DNA of 64,000 bases from Pseudoneobacillus sp042683745 (GTDB lineage: Bacteria > Bacillota > Bacilli > Bacillales > Cytobacillaceae): contig NZ_JBHUJX010000012.1 of NCBI RefSeq assembly GCF_042683745.1, positions 62,001-126,000 of the forward strand. Reading direction: 5' to 3'. Positions 1 to 7,926 of the stretch are shown here, piece after piece. The notes beneath the pieces are model-generated. The model was not told the DNA's origin, did no database searches, and worked only from the letters and a program-made list of their open reading frames with translations. How positions within the stretch are numbered: the stretch's first letter is position 1; the number at the start of each line of letters is the position of its first letter. Position numbers and translations under genes: made by a program.

Positions 1-1383
1 TTTGTTCGCGATCATGTGAATGGCTTAGAGGAATTAAAAAGTCATTTAAAGACACAAAACTGGGCAGAATTGGAAAAATCTTCGGGCTTAACGAAAGAGA
101 GAATGCTAGAGTTTGCGGAGTTACTCGCACGATCGAAATCGGGCATCTTTATTTGGAGTATGGGCCTAACACAGCACCGATTCGCAACCGATAATATTTC
201 ACAAGTGGCAAACCTTGCCATGCTACGTGGTTTTATTGGACGGGAAAAATGTGGTGTGATGCCTATTCGTGGACATAGTGGTGTTCAAGGATCTGGTGAA
301 ATGGGGGCGGATCCATTTGTGTTACCTGGTGGAGATTTTGATGAAAAGAATGCAAGACGAATTGAAGAAATATGGGGATTTGAAATACCTAGATGGCAAG
401 GGGATTCAGTAGGGCAAACAATTGAAAATGCTGTTTTACCCGATGAACATGAGCGTAAATTAAAGCTTTTCTATACAAGTGGTGGCAACTTCTTAGAAAC
501 AATGCCAAATCCTGATTTTATAAAGGAAGCACTGGAGAATGTAGAGATAAGGGTGCATCAGGATATTATTTTCAACAGCTCAACTTTGGTCGATGCAAAA
601 GAAGAGGTCATTATTCTTCCAGCAATGACAAGATATGAACAACCTGGTGGAGGGACGTCGACAAGCACCGAAAGAATGGTTTATTTTAGTGCTGAAATTA
701 AAGGACCGAGAATGGATGAGGCTCGTTCTGAATGGGAAATTTATGTGGATTTAGCTAGTAGGGTTTACCCTGAGAAAAAGCATCTCATACATTTTGAAAC
801 AGCTGCTGATATTCGAAAAGAAATTGCTGTCGCAAACCCGAATTACGATGGAATTCAGTATTTAAAGGAAAAAGGTGATGTATTTCAATGGGGTGGGGCT
901 TGGTTATGTGAAGGTGGCATTTGTCCTACCCCGGATGGAAAAGGAAATTTATTTGCCATTGATATTCCAGAAAACCGAAAAACGGAAGGCCAATTTTATG
1001 TAACCAGTCGCCGTGGGAAACAATTTAACTCAATGGTATATAGTGAAATCGATCCATTTAATGGTGGGAATCGCTATGACATCATCATGAATGGTCAGGA
1101 TGCAGTAGAACTAGGGATTCGTGAAGGTGATTCCATTGTCACTTATAACCAATACGGCATGTATCAAGGAACAGCGAAATTTGAGAATATCAGTCCAGGA
1201 AATATTGCTGTATATTGGCCTGAAGGAAATGTCCTTTTACCAAAAGGTGTATATGAGAAATATGCTCATATACCAGAATATAATACATCAGTTATCGTTG
1301 AAAAAGCCGAACTTTTCCACGCTCAAAAGGACCAACATTATTTAGAGAAAAGAATTGAAGATTTAGAAATGGGTGCGGATTAG
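1..1383 (+). CDS. FdhF/YdeP-family molybdopterin oxidoreductase, 3' part
   Basis: The frame is already open at base 1, so the gene is cut by the window edge; the GTG at 16 is an internal codon. About 460 C-terminal residues are visible. They include GHSGVQGSGEMGADPF near visible residue 100 and, from about residue 330, a molybdopterin-dinucleotide binding domain starting FYVTSRRGKQFNSM and running through GIREGDSI. This pattern is that of the formate-dehydrogenase-like YdeP/FdhF family, soluble molybdoenzymes whose physiological substrate is often unknown. The N-terminal half, where an iron-sulfur cluster and the Cys/Sec metal ligand would lie, is outside the window, so formate specificity cannot be judged. 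A stem-loop follows the stop codon. Confidence 0.85.
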   Translation, partial: FVRDHVNGLEELKSHLKTQNWAELEKSSGLTKERMLEFAELLARSKSGIFIWSMGLTQHRFATDNISQVANLAMLRGFIGREKCGVMPIRGHSGVQGSGEMGADPFVLPGGDFDEKNARRIEEIWGFEIPRWQGDSVGQTIENAVLPDEHERKLKLFYTSGGNFLETMPNPDFIKEALENVEIRVHQDIIFNSSTLVDAKEEVIILPAMTRYEQPGGGTSTSTERMVYFSAEIKGPRMDEARSEWEIYVDLASRVYPEKKHLIHFETAADIRKEIAVANPNYDGIQYLKEKGDVFQWGGAWLCEGGICPTPDGKGNLFAIDIPENRKTEGQFYVTSRRGKQFNSMVYSEIDPFNGGNRYDIIMNGQDAVELGIREGDSIVTYNQYGMYQGTAKFENISPGNIAVYWPEGNVLLPKGVYEKYAHIPEYNTSVIVEKAELFHAQKDQHYLEKRIEDLEMGAD

Positions 1384-1455
1384 ACAAATTATAGAGGGAA
1401 ATAGTTTTTAAAAAGTATTGGATCTAACGGCTAATCGCTTAAATAATATTTTAGC

Positions 1456-1500
1456 GCCTGACTTCGTAGTGTGTAACAACACCAAGAGTCGGGCTCTTTC
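1456..1500 (+). terminator. probable terminator after the molybdoenzyme gene
   Basis: GCCTGACT pairs with AGTCGGGC (one G-T pair) with a further GTGT/ACAC pairing inside the loop, followed by a short T-rich stretch (TCTTTCTC). The T tract is weak, so the call is moderate. Confidence 0.5.
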
Positions 1501-1578
1501 TCTAGGTATTACATTATTATGGTGTTATTCCATCTGGTATAATAAGTTTAACCAATCGAAATTAAAGGCGTGATGAAC

Positions 1579-2184
1579 TTGAGTAAAAATGAAAAGTTAG
1601 GTTTATTGTTAGATGTGGAAACAACTGGATTAGGTCCCGATTCCGATGAAATCATCGAGCTAGCTTTGATGTTATTTTCATATCAGACGGATACAGGAGA
1701 AATTTTAGATATTAAAGATAAAGATTCTTTTTTAAGAGAACCGATTTCCCAATCAGCGAAATACAATTACGATCAAGCATACAGAGTTCATGGAATTTCA
1801 TATGATACCGTACGTGGTAAAAGCTTTCAAGATAGCAAAATTATTAAATATTTTACTTTTGCAGATGCAGCAATTGCTCATAATGCTTCCTTTGATCGTA
1901 GCTTCCTTTATCGCATGTATCCTGAAGTAAATGAACTAGATTGGTACTGTTCGATGAGAAATATACCTTGGAAAGCATACGGGTTTCCTAATAGTAAACT
2001 CCTGACTCTTCTACAATCACACAAAATAACCAATTTTCAAACCCATAGAGCGATGGACGATATTACATACTTAATGGAATTGCTTAAGAAAACGAATCCA
2101 CTGGGAGACTGCTATATGAAAGATCTTATTAGTAAACGGCCAATGCGAAAATATCAGCCTGCTTCTCAAGGTTATTTAGGATAG
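1579..2184 (+). CDS. DEDDh-type 3'-5' exonuclease (DnaQ/RNase T-like)
   Basis: A stand-alone exonuclease domain of 201 residues. The Exo I motif is D12-V-E14-T-T-G, the Exo II region is HNASFDRSF in the middle, and the Exo III motif is HRAMDD (His, four residues, Asp), which defines the DEDDh subgroup of the DnaQ superfamily. These enzymes use two metal ions to remove nucleotides from 3' ends of DNA or RNA; which substrate is used here is not visible. TTG 1579 is chosen because AAAGGCGTGAT, a near-complete anti-SD match, ends five bases before it; GTG 1570 and ATG 1573 lie inside that site. It appears to be transcribed alone. Confidence 0.85.
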   Translation: MSKNEKLGLLLDVETTGLGPDSDEIIELALMLFSYQTDTGEILDIKDKDSFLREPISQSAKYNYDQAYRVHGISYDTVRGKSFQDSKIIKYFTFADAAIAHNASFDRSFLYRMYPEVNELDWYCSMRNIPWKAYGFPNSKLLTLLQSHKITNFQTHRAMDDITYLMELLKKTNPLGDCYMKDLISKRPMRKYQPASQGYLG

Positions 2185-2358
2185 TTTGATTGAGAATATA
2201 TTTGATATTGTACCTTTGTTCCACTAAGTAAAACGTGTCTGGATCATAAATTAAATCAAGACCTTAAACCCTGAAAAGTATTTACTTTAATTAACTAAAA
2301 GACTATTCTTTAACTATTAAATGGTTAAATATAGACGATCTTAAAGGGTGAAAACGAA

Positions 2359-3024
2359 ATGGATAAAAGATCTGCTCTGATAGCTGGAGCGACTGGTTTG
2401 GTAGGAAATGAATTACTTCATATCTTAATAAATAGTCAAAAATATGAAAAAATTGTTGCTTTAGTTAGAAGACCTCTTGAGGTTAAACATCCAAACCTAG
2501 TTGAGATAATTTGTGATTTTGACCGGTTAAATGAAATCGAGCAATATTTTACTGTTGATGATGTGTTTTGTACATTAGGAACCACAATCAAGAAAGCTAA
2601 GACAAAGGAAGCAATGTATCGGGTTGATGTAGAATACCCGATTGCTATTGCAGAATTGGGGAAGGAGAAAGGTGCCAAACAATTTCTGATCGTAAGTTCT
2701 TTTCAGGCAAATAAAAATTCACAATTATGGTATCAAAGGATGAAGGGAGAACTTGAGGAGAAACTAAAAATAATTCCCTATGAAGCGATGTCTATTTTTC
2801 AACCTAATCTACTGTTAGGGAATCGTCATGAGTTTCGCTTGATCGAAAAAATGGCTATAAGTATTGTTCGTGGTTTAGGACTTATATTTGGTAATCAATT
2901 AAGGAACCGTATCGGAATAGAAGCGAAGACAGTAGCAACTGCAATGTTTCTGGTTGCTCAGAAAGAACAAAAAGGCATCCAAAACTATACGGCTAAAGAT
3001 ATGGAAAAATTCCCAAAAATCTAA
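2359..3024 (+). CDS. NAD(P)-binding oxidoreductase, YraR/HTATIP2-like
   Basis: The 221-residue protein opens with a Rossmann nucleotide-binding loop, GATGLVG at residues 10-16, and carries the family motif CTLGTT near residue 75, followed by the SSFQAN segment where short-chain enzymes have their catalytic Ser. This combination is seen in HTATIP2-like atypical short-chain dehydrogenases such as Bacillus YraR. The substrate is unknown. The start is supported by AAAGGGTGAAAAC upstream. It has no obvious operon partner; the next downstream sequence is a decayed gene fragment. Confidence 0.75.
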   Translation: MDKRSALIAGATGLVGNELLHILINSQKYEKIVALVRRPLEVKHPNLVEIICDFDRLNEIEQYFTVDDVFCTLGTTIKKAKTKEAMYRVDVEYPIAIAELGKEKGAKQFLIVSSFQANKNSQLWYQRMKGELEEKLKIIPYEAMSIFQPNLLLGNRHEFRLIEKMAISIVRGLGLIFGNQLRNRIGIEAKTVATAMFLVAQKEQKGIQNYTAKDMEKFPKI

Positions 3025-3064
3025 CCCATTAGTAGCGTGATCTATTAAGCAATTTTTAAGAAGA

Positions 3065-3180
3065 GAGTAGGCTAGGAAAAGAAGAAAAAATACAAATAGT
3101 GGCAAGAAATCTTCTTAAACTGGGTATGGATTTGAGGTTACAGGATTAAGTGTTGAACAAATAAAGGTTTCTAAAATATA
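3065..3180 (+). pseudogene. C-terminal remnant of an Rpn/YhgA-type PD-(D/E)XK nuclease gene
   Basis: Translation gives GKEEKIQI, then ARNLLKLGMD, and after a frame change VTGLSVEQIK. This order is the usual C-terminal tail of Rpn family recombination-promoting nuclease (YhgA-like, PD-(D/E)XK) proteins, which end in a charged EEKIQIA segment, an LLKxGMD helix and a TGLSxEEI segment. There is no start codon, no catalytic domain upstream and at least one frameshift, so it is a relic. The identification rests on recalled family pattern only. Confidence 0.55.
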
Positions 3181-3188
3181 TAATTTTT

Positions 3189-3234
3189 GCACCTGAACCT
3201 TATGAAATAATGAACATGCGGTCAGGTGCTCTTT
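3189..3234 (+). terminator. possible terminator following the Rpn remnant
   Basis: GCACCTGA and TCAGGTGC form an 8-bp stem around a long 25-nt loop, followed by TCTTT. The long loop and short T tract make this uncertain. It may be the original terminator of the decayed gene. Confidence 0.35.
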
Positions 3235-3387
3235 GCATAAATGGGGAATGACTTATTTCTATTCATAAAGAAACTACTAATATGAGTTTTCATTTCCCAC
3301 CTATATCTATAAAAATTTCATTTCATTTTTGAAAAGCTCCAAATCAATTTGATGTTTCGAACCAAAATTGTTACTACAAATTATTAA

Positions 3388-4113
3388 CTAATAATTCCTT
3401 TCTATGACAAAATGGGCCAAGTCACCACGATAAATCGTTTTAGAGTATTCGATAACGGTATCATCACTCAAATAAGCAAGTGTATCAAGCATAAAACAAG
3501 GATCACCGATGTTGATTTGGAGTTTTTCAGCAGTGGCTAAATCAGCGATAAATAACTCTAATGTCTCCACAGTCCTACTAATCTTCAATTGAAATTGCGT
3601 TCCTAATAGTTCATATAATGATTTTTCACATTCGAGTTTATTTAAGCCTGGGGTTTTATACCAAGGCAAATAAGCGATTTCATATTGAATCGGGTCATCA
3701 TTAACAAAGCGAACCCTTTCAAGCATATTAACAGGTTCACCCTCTTCTATTTTTAAGAGATCACTAAGATACTCATCAGATGGAATCACTTCAAGATCTA
3801 ATACTTTAATTATAGGTTTCTTTCCTTGCATGGTGATTTGTTCAGTAAAATGCTTTACCGTTGTAGTTAAAATTTGTTTAACTTTATTTTGGGAAACAAA
3901 GGTACCGCTTCCTCGCTTTCGGTATAGATAGCCCTCCATACTTAACTGCTGCAATGCTGTTCTTACGGTTGTACGACTGACTCCATATTTTTCGCAAAAT
4001 TCAGCCTCAGTTGGAAGCTGAGAGTGTGGTTTATATTCACCTACGTTAATTAATTGAATGATTGCATCCTTTACTTGCTGGTGAAGAGCATGATTATCTT
4101 TAAATTCCTCCAT
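3388..4113 (-). CDS. GntR/HutC-family transcriptional regulator with UTRA domain
   Basis: The 241-residue protein has an N-terminal winged helix of GntR type (residues 10-75, with PTEAEFCEKYGVSRTTVRTA and the wing RKRGSGTFV) and a C-terminal UTRA effector domain (from about residue 90, ending in EYSKTIYRGD-like sequence). UTRA regulators of this HutC subfamily bind sugar phosphates or other small metabolites. It is divergent from the PTS/glycosidase operon starting at 4428, so it very probably controls that operon and itself, derepressing when the imported phospho-sugar is present. Its ligand is inferred, not visible. Confidence 0.85.
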   Translation of the reverse strand: MEEFKDNHALHQQVKDAIIQLINVGEYKPHSQLPTEAEFCEKYGVSRTTVRTALQQLSMEGYLYRKRGSGTFVSQNKVKQILTTTVKHFTEQITMQGKKPIIKVLDLEVIPSDEYLSDLLKIEEGEPVNMLERVRFVNDDPIQYEIAYLPWYKTPGLNKLECEKSLYELLGTQFQLKISRTVETLELFIADLATAEKLQINIGDPCFMLDTLAYLSDDTVIEYSKTIYRGDLAHFVIERNY

Positions 4114-4188
4114 TAGATCAACAGCCTCCCTAGTACCTATAGATTAACAGAAAAAAAGTAAAAAAAGTACTAACAAATTTAAATTTTC

Positions 4189-4220
4189 ATACAATTGTAA
4201 TAACATATATAAAATTGTAT
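4189..4220. promoter_or_regulatory. candidate GntR operator (inverted repeat)
   Basis: ATACAATT at 4189-4196 and AATTGTAT at 4213-4220 are exact inverted repeats 16 bases apart, in the divergent region between the GntR gene and the PTS operon. Assignment to the GntR protein is inferred from position only. Confidence 0.35.
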
Positions 4221-4393
4221 TGAGATTCTGTTAATTGTTATCACATTTAAGTTATTTAACAGAAATATTTTCCTTTTCGATTCCATCTGTATATAGACTG
4301 GAGGTGAGTTTATTTTCAAATATTATCATTCAAAGTTCAAAGTAATTTCTAATTGATTGATAAGGATCGCATTTATTGCTATTGTTCAATTTT

Positions 4394-4409
4394 TTGTAAT
4401 CGCTTTCAA
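4394..4409 (+). promoter_or_regulatory. CcpA cre site
   Basis: TTGTAATCGCTTTCAA matches the Bacillus cre consensus WTGNAANCGNWNNCW at every defined position. It lies three bases before the ribosome binding site (TAAGGAGGT, 4413-4421) of the first PTS gene, i.e. downstream of any promoter, where bound CcpA would act as a roadblock. This indicates carbon catabolite repression of the operon. Confidence 0.75.
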
Positions 4410-4427
4410 TGTTAAGGAGGTCATTCT

Positions 4428-4742
4428 TTGAATATTTTATTGTGCTGCTCTGCTGGAATGTCTACAAGTCTTTTAGTTTCTAAAATGGAAACAAGTGCAA
4501 AAGCTCAAGGGGCTGAATGTAAAATATGGGCTGTTGGCTCTACAGAAGTGATACAGCAAATGGAAAACGAGAAAGTGGATGTATTGCTTCTCGGACCACA
4601 AGTACGTTTTTTGCTTACACAGTTAAAATCGATGGGGGAAAAGAAGGGAATTCCTGTTGATTCTATTAATCCAATGCATTATGGCCTTTGTAATGGTGAA
4701 GAAGTATTAAAGCAAGCTATTAAACTAATAAAAGGGGAGTAG
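4428..4742 (+). CDS. PTS lactose/cellobiose-family EIIB (chitobiose/cellobiose type)
   Basis: A 104-residue cytoplasmic phosphocarrier. The phosphorylated Cys is C7 in the loop CSAGMSTS, characteristic of LicB/ChbB-type EIIB proteins, which pass phosphate from EIIA to the sugar as it crosses the EIIC channel. The start is TTG 4428, seven bases after an excellent SD (AAGGAGGT). It is the first gene of the operon and follows the cre site. The EIIC gene begins five bases after its stop codon. Family known from sequence; sugar identity comes from the operon (see chbG). Confidence 0.92.
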   Translation: MNILLCCSAGMSTSLLVSKMETSAKAQGAECKIWAVGSTEVIQQMENEKVDVLLLGPQVRFLLTQLKSMGEKKGIPVDSINPMHYGLCNGEEVLKQAIKLIKGE

Positions 4743-4746
4743 TGAC

Positions 4747-6114
4747 ATGATGATATTTATAGATAAGTATATAATGCCGTTCGCTAATAAACTGGGTAAT
4801 AACAGGCACCTACTTGCAATCCGTGACGCATTAGTTGGAATGATTGCCATTACTATGATTGGTTCATTAGCTGTTTTATTAAATAACCTAGGTTCTGTAC
4901 CTGGAATTGGAAAGTACTATAATCGTCTGATGATATCAATATTTGGTGAAACATGGACAACACTTGGTGGAGATATTTGGTGGGGGACATTAGCTTTTTT
5001 GACCGTTTTTGCGGTGGTAGGGATAGCCTATAAACTAGCAAGATCATATGGAGATGATGGTTTTGAAGCCATGCTTGTTGCGGCAGCAGCTTTCTTCGTC
5101 TTAATACCTCAAGTCGCCAATGTTTCTATCACACCCGAGGGTGGAGAAGCCGTTTCTGGTGGTGCTTGGGGTGTGATTAGCTGGAATTATTTTAATGCAA
5201 CAGCCCTTTTCACAGGTATTGTTGTTGCCATCATCGCCACAGAAATTTTTGTTCGTTTAGCAAAAGTAAAATATCTGATTATTAAGCTGCCTGACGGAGT
5301 ACCTCCAGCTGTTGCCCGCTCCTTTGCAAAACTACTTCCAGGAATGATTACCATCTTCACCATCGGTTTATTTGGACTTATTTTACGAAAATTCATCAGT
5401 AACGGTGCTTACCTAAATGATTGGTTGAATTCAGTTTTAGTCACTCCTCTTACTGGAGCGGTAGATTCCCTTCCATTTGCTATGTTAATTGTTTTCCTAG
5501 TACACGGATTTTGGATGATCGGTCTTCACGGACCCAATATACTTGGAGGGATTACCACCCCGTTAATGACAAAGCTCGGTCAAGAAAACGTGAACATGTA
5601 TGCCCAAGGTGTGAAAGATTTAAGTGAATATAATGTACTTGCAGGGTCATTTTTAGATGCCTTCGTTTATCTTGGTGGTTCTGGTGCAACTTTAGGGTTG
5701 TTGGTGGCCATGTTTATAGCTGGCCGAAAACGCAATAAACAATTATTGGCTTTAGGGACTCCTCCTGGAATATTCCAAATTAATGAACCAATCCTTTTTG
5801 GTTTACCTATTGTTTTAAATCCAATTTGGTTTATTCCGTTTATTTTAAGCCCTATTTTAATGACGATTATAGCCTATTTATCCATTAGTCTTGGGATTGT
5901 TCATCCAGTTGTTGCTGATATTCCTTGGGTAACTCCAGCTATTGTTGGTGGATTGCTCGCTACAGGAGGGCATATTTCAGGAGCTATATTAGCAGCTGTA
6001 AACCTAGCTGTTTCTATCCTTATTTATCTTCCATTTGTGTTTGCTCAAGGAAAAATGGGTGCTAGAAAAGAAAAGGAAATTACAAGTACACAATCAGATA
6101 CGTTAAACATCTAG
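4747..6114 (+). CDS. PTS lactose/cellobiose-family EIIC permease
   Basis: A 455-residue polytopic membrane protein with about ten hydrophobic segments, the permease of the LicC/CelB/ChbC family. The family's substrate-binding region is visible as FWMIGLHGPNI and, further on, PGIFQINEPILFGLPIVLNP, where the conserved His and Glu contact the sugar. It forms the transport unit with the separate EIIB upstream and EIIA downstream. The ATG at 4747 follows GGGGAGTAGTGAC, so translation is probably coupled to the EIIB gene. Length is normal for the family. Confidence 0.92.
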   Translation: MMIFIDKYIMPFANKLGNNRHLLAIRDALVGMIAITMIGSLAVLLNNLGSVPGIGKYYNRLMISIFGETWTTLGGDIWWGTLAFLTVFAVVGIAYKLARSYGDDGFEAMLVAAAAFFVLIPQVANVSITPEGGEAVSGGAWGVISWNYFNATALFTGIVVAIIATEIFVRLAKVKYLIIKLPDGVPPAVARSFAKLLPGMITIFTIGLFGLILRKFISNGAYLNDWLNSVLVTPLTGAVDSLPFAMLIVFLVHGFWMIGLHGPNILGGITTPLMTKLGQENVNMYAQGVKDLSEYNVLAGSFLDAFVYLGGSGATLGLLVAMFIAGRKRNKQLLALGTPPGIFQINEPILFGLPIVLNPIWFIPFILSPILMTIIAYLSISLGIVHPVVADIPWVTPAIVGGLLATGGHISGAILAAVNLAVSILIYLPFVFAQGKMGARKEKEITSTQSDTLNI

Positions 6115-6165
6115 GATCGTATCTCTCAACTTGTATCAAAGTTCTCTAAATTCGAGGTGTGGATC

Positions 6166-7479
6166 ATGAAAACAGGCTTAAAAATAGTGACAATCGGTGG
6201 AGGTTCCAGCTATACACCCGAACTGGTTGAAGGATTTATTAAGTACTATAATGACTTACCTGTCAATGAAATTTGGCTTGTTGATATCGAAGCAGGAAAG
6301 GAAAAACTTGAAATTGTAGGTAATCTTGCAAAGAGAATGGTAAAGAAGGCTGGAGTCCCAATTCAAATTCATTTAACATTAGACCGAAAAGAAGCGTTAA
6401 AGAACGCAGACTTCGTCACCACTCAATTTCGAGTAGGGTTGCTTGAAGCCAGAGAAAAAGATGAAAGCATACCATTAAAACATGGTGTTCTTGGCCAAGA
6501 GACAAATGGGCCTGGAGGGTTACTAAAAGCTCTTCGCACCATACCTGTGATCCTTGACATTTGCCGTGAAATGGAGGAACAATGTCCTAACGCCTGGCTG
6601 ATTAACTTTACAAATCCAGCAGGGATGGTTACTGAAGCGGTTTTGAAATACAGTAATATAAAAAAAATCGTTGGATTATGTAATGTGCCAATTGGAATGG
6701 AAATGGGCGTTGCAAAACTTTTAAATGTTGACCATAGTCGCGTCAGAATTGACTTTTCAGGGTTAAATCATATGGTGTATGGCTTAGACGTATATGTAGA
6801 TGGAAGATCAGTTAAGGATGAGGTCATCGGTCTGATTACTGACCCTCAAAAAAATATTACGATGAAAAACATACACTCTATGGGTTGGGAGCCTGAATTT
6901 CTCCAAGCATTAAATGTATTTCCTTGTCCCTACCATAACTACTATTATAAGTCTGGTGACATGCTGATTAAGGAATTGAAAAATTATAAAAACGGCTTCA
7001 CACGTGCAAAGATTGTAAAAAATCTTGAAGATGAATTATTTGAATTATATCAGGACCCTGATTTATCGATTAAACCTCCTCAATTAGAAAATAGAGGCGG
7101 TGCCTATTATAGTGATGCTGCAGTAAGGTTAATCCATAGTATGTATACAGATAAAAAAGATATCCAGGCTGTAAACACCTTAAATAAGGGGGCAATTGCA
7201 AATTTACCTTATGAGTCTGTAGTAGAAATAAGTTGTATCATTACAAAGGATGGACCAAAGCCAATCACAATGGGTGAGCTTCCTATTGCTGTCCGAGGTC
7301 TTGTACATCAAATCAAGTCTTTTGAGCAATTAGCGATTGAGGCTGCTGTTACAGGCGATTACGGTACGGCTTTACTAGCCATGACAATTAACCCACTCGT
7401 ACCTAGTGATCGAGTTGCAAAAATGATTTTAGATGAAATGATTGAGGCGCACAAAGCATATTTGCCTCAGTTCGGTTAA
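6166..7479 (+). CDS. GH4 6-phospho-beta-glucosidase (LicH/ChbF type)
   Basis: A 437-residue family 4 glycoside hydrolase, very like Bacillus LicH. The NAD-binding loop is GGGSSYTPE at residues 11-19; C172 (in GLCNVPIG) and H202 (in LNHMVYG) are the expected divalent-metal ligands. GH4 enzymes cleave the phosphorylated disaccharide by an NAD-dependent redox/elimination route. ATG 6166 is chosen because GAGGTG sits just upstream; the in-frame GTG at 6157 is part of that SD. In this operon it should split the phospho-disaccharide brought in by the PTS, after deacetylation by ChbG. A terminator-like hairpin follows. Confidence 0.92.
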   Translation: MKTGLKIVTIGGGSSYTPELVEGFIKYYNDLPVNEIWLVDIEAGKEKLEIVGNLAKRMVKKAGVPIQIHLTLDRKEALKNADFVTTQFRVGLLEAREKDESIPLKHGVLGQETNGPGGLLKALRTIPVILDICREMEEQCPNAWLINFTNPAGMVTEAVLKYSNIKKIVGLCNVPIGMEMGVAKLLNVDHSRVRIDFSGLNHMVYGLDVYVDGRSVKDEVIGLITDPQKNITMKNIHSMGWEPEFLQALNVFPCPYHNYYYKSGDMLIKELKNYKNGFTRAKIVKNLEDELFELYQDPDLSIKPPQLENRGGAYYSDAAVRLIHSMYTDKKDIQAVNTLNKGAIANLPYESVVEISCIITKDGPKPITMGELPIAVRGLVHQIKSFEQLAIEAAVTGDYGTALLAMTINPLVPSDRVAKMILDEMIEAHKAYLPQFG

Positions 7480-7497
7480 TCGATGAATGAACAGTTT

Positions 7498-7542
7498 AGC
7501 CTGCAGTCATTTCCTTTTATAGGAGTACCTGTAGGCTTTTTT
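7498..7542 (+). terminator. intrinsic terminator inside the PTS operon
   Basis: AGCCTGCAG (7498-7506) pairs with CTGTAGGCT (7529-7537) with one G-T pair, a TCC/GGA extension within the loop, and a run of six T. It lies between the GH4 gene and the EIIA gene, so it may attenuate expression of EIIA and ChbG or mark a second transcription unit. Confidence 0.7.
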
Positions 7543-7574
7543 CTTCAAATGATTAGATTTTGGGAGGAATACGT

Positions 7575-7889
7575 ATGGAAAACTTAGAAACTATTATTTT
7601 TCAGATTATCTTACATGGAGGAAATGGAAAAAGTTCAGCCATGGAAGCCATTCAAGCAGCGAAAAAAGGTGATTTTACACTGGCAACAGATAAACTAAAG
7701 GAATCCTCAGCTGCGTTAAATGAAGCGCACCACATTCAAACCTCCCTCATTCAAGGTGAAGTTAGAGGTGAAAAGACGGAAATTTCTTTATTAATGGTTC
7801 ATGCTCAGGATCATTTGATGAATGCGATTACGATGAGGGATTTAGCAGCTGAGATTGTGGACCTGTATACAATTACGTTACAAAAGTAG
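7575..7889 (+). CDS. PTS lactose/cellobiose-family EIIA
   Basis: A 104-residue all-helical phosphocarrier of the LicA/ChbA/LacF family. The phosphorylated His is H76 in LMVHAQDHLM and the conserved Asp of the trimer metal site is D79. It takes phosphate from HPr and hands it to the EIIB encoded at 4428. Start ATG 7575 follows TGGGAGGAATACGT. Unlike the Bacillus lic operon (IIB-IIC-IIA-GH4), here EIIA follows the glycosidase and is separated from it by a terminator-like hairpin. Confidence 0.92.
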   Translation: MENLETIIFQIILHGGNGKSSAMEAIQAAKKGDFTLATDKLKESSAALNEAHHIQTSLIQGEVRGEKTEISLLMVHAQDHLMNAITMRDLAAEIVDLYTITLQK

Positions 7890-7926
7890 TTAATGGATTC
7901 GTCTAAAACGATACAAGGGGATTAAT

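Noticed and set aside
4302..4360. SD-like GGAGGTGAG with a 13-codon frame upstream of the PTS operon
   Set aside because: The GTG overlaps the SD itself and no other start is properly spaced; without conservation data a leader peptide cannot be supported.
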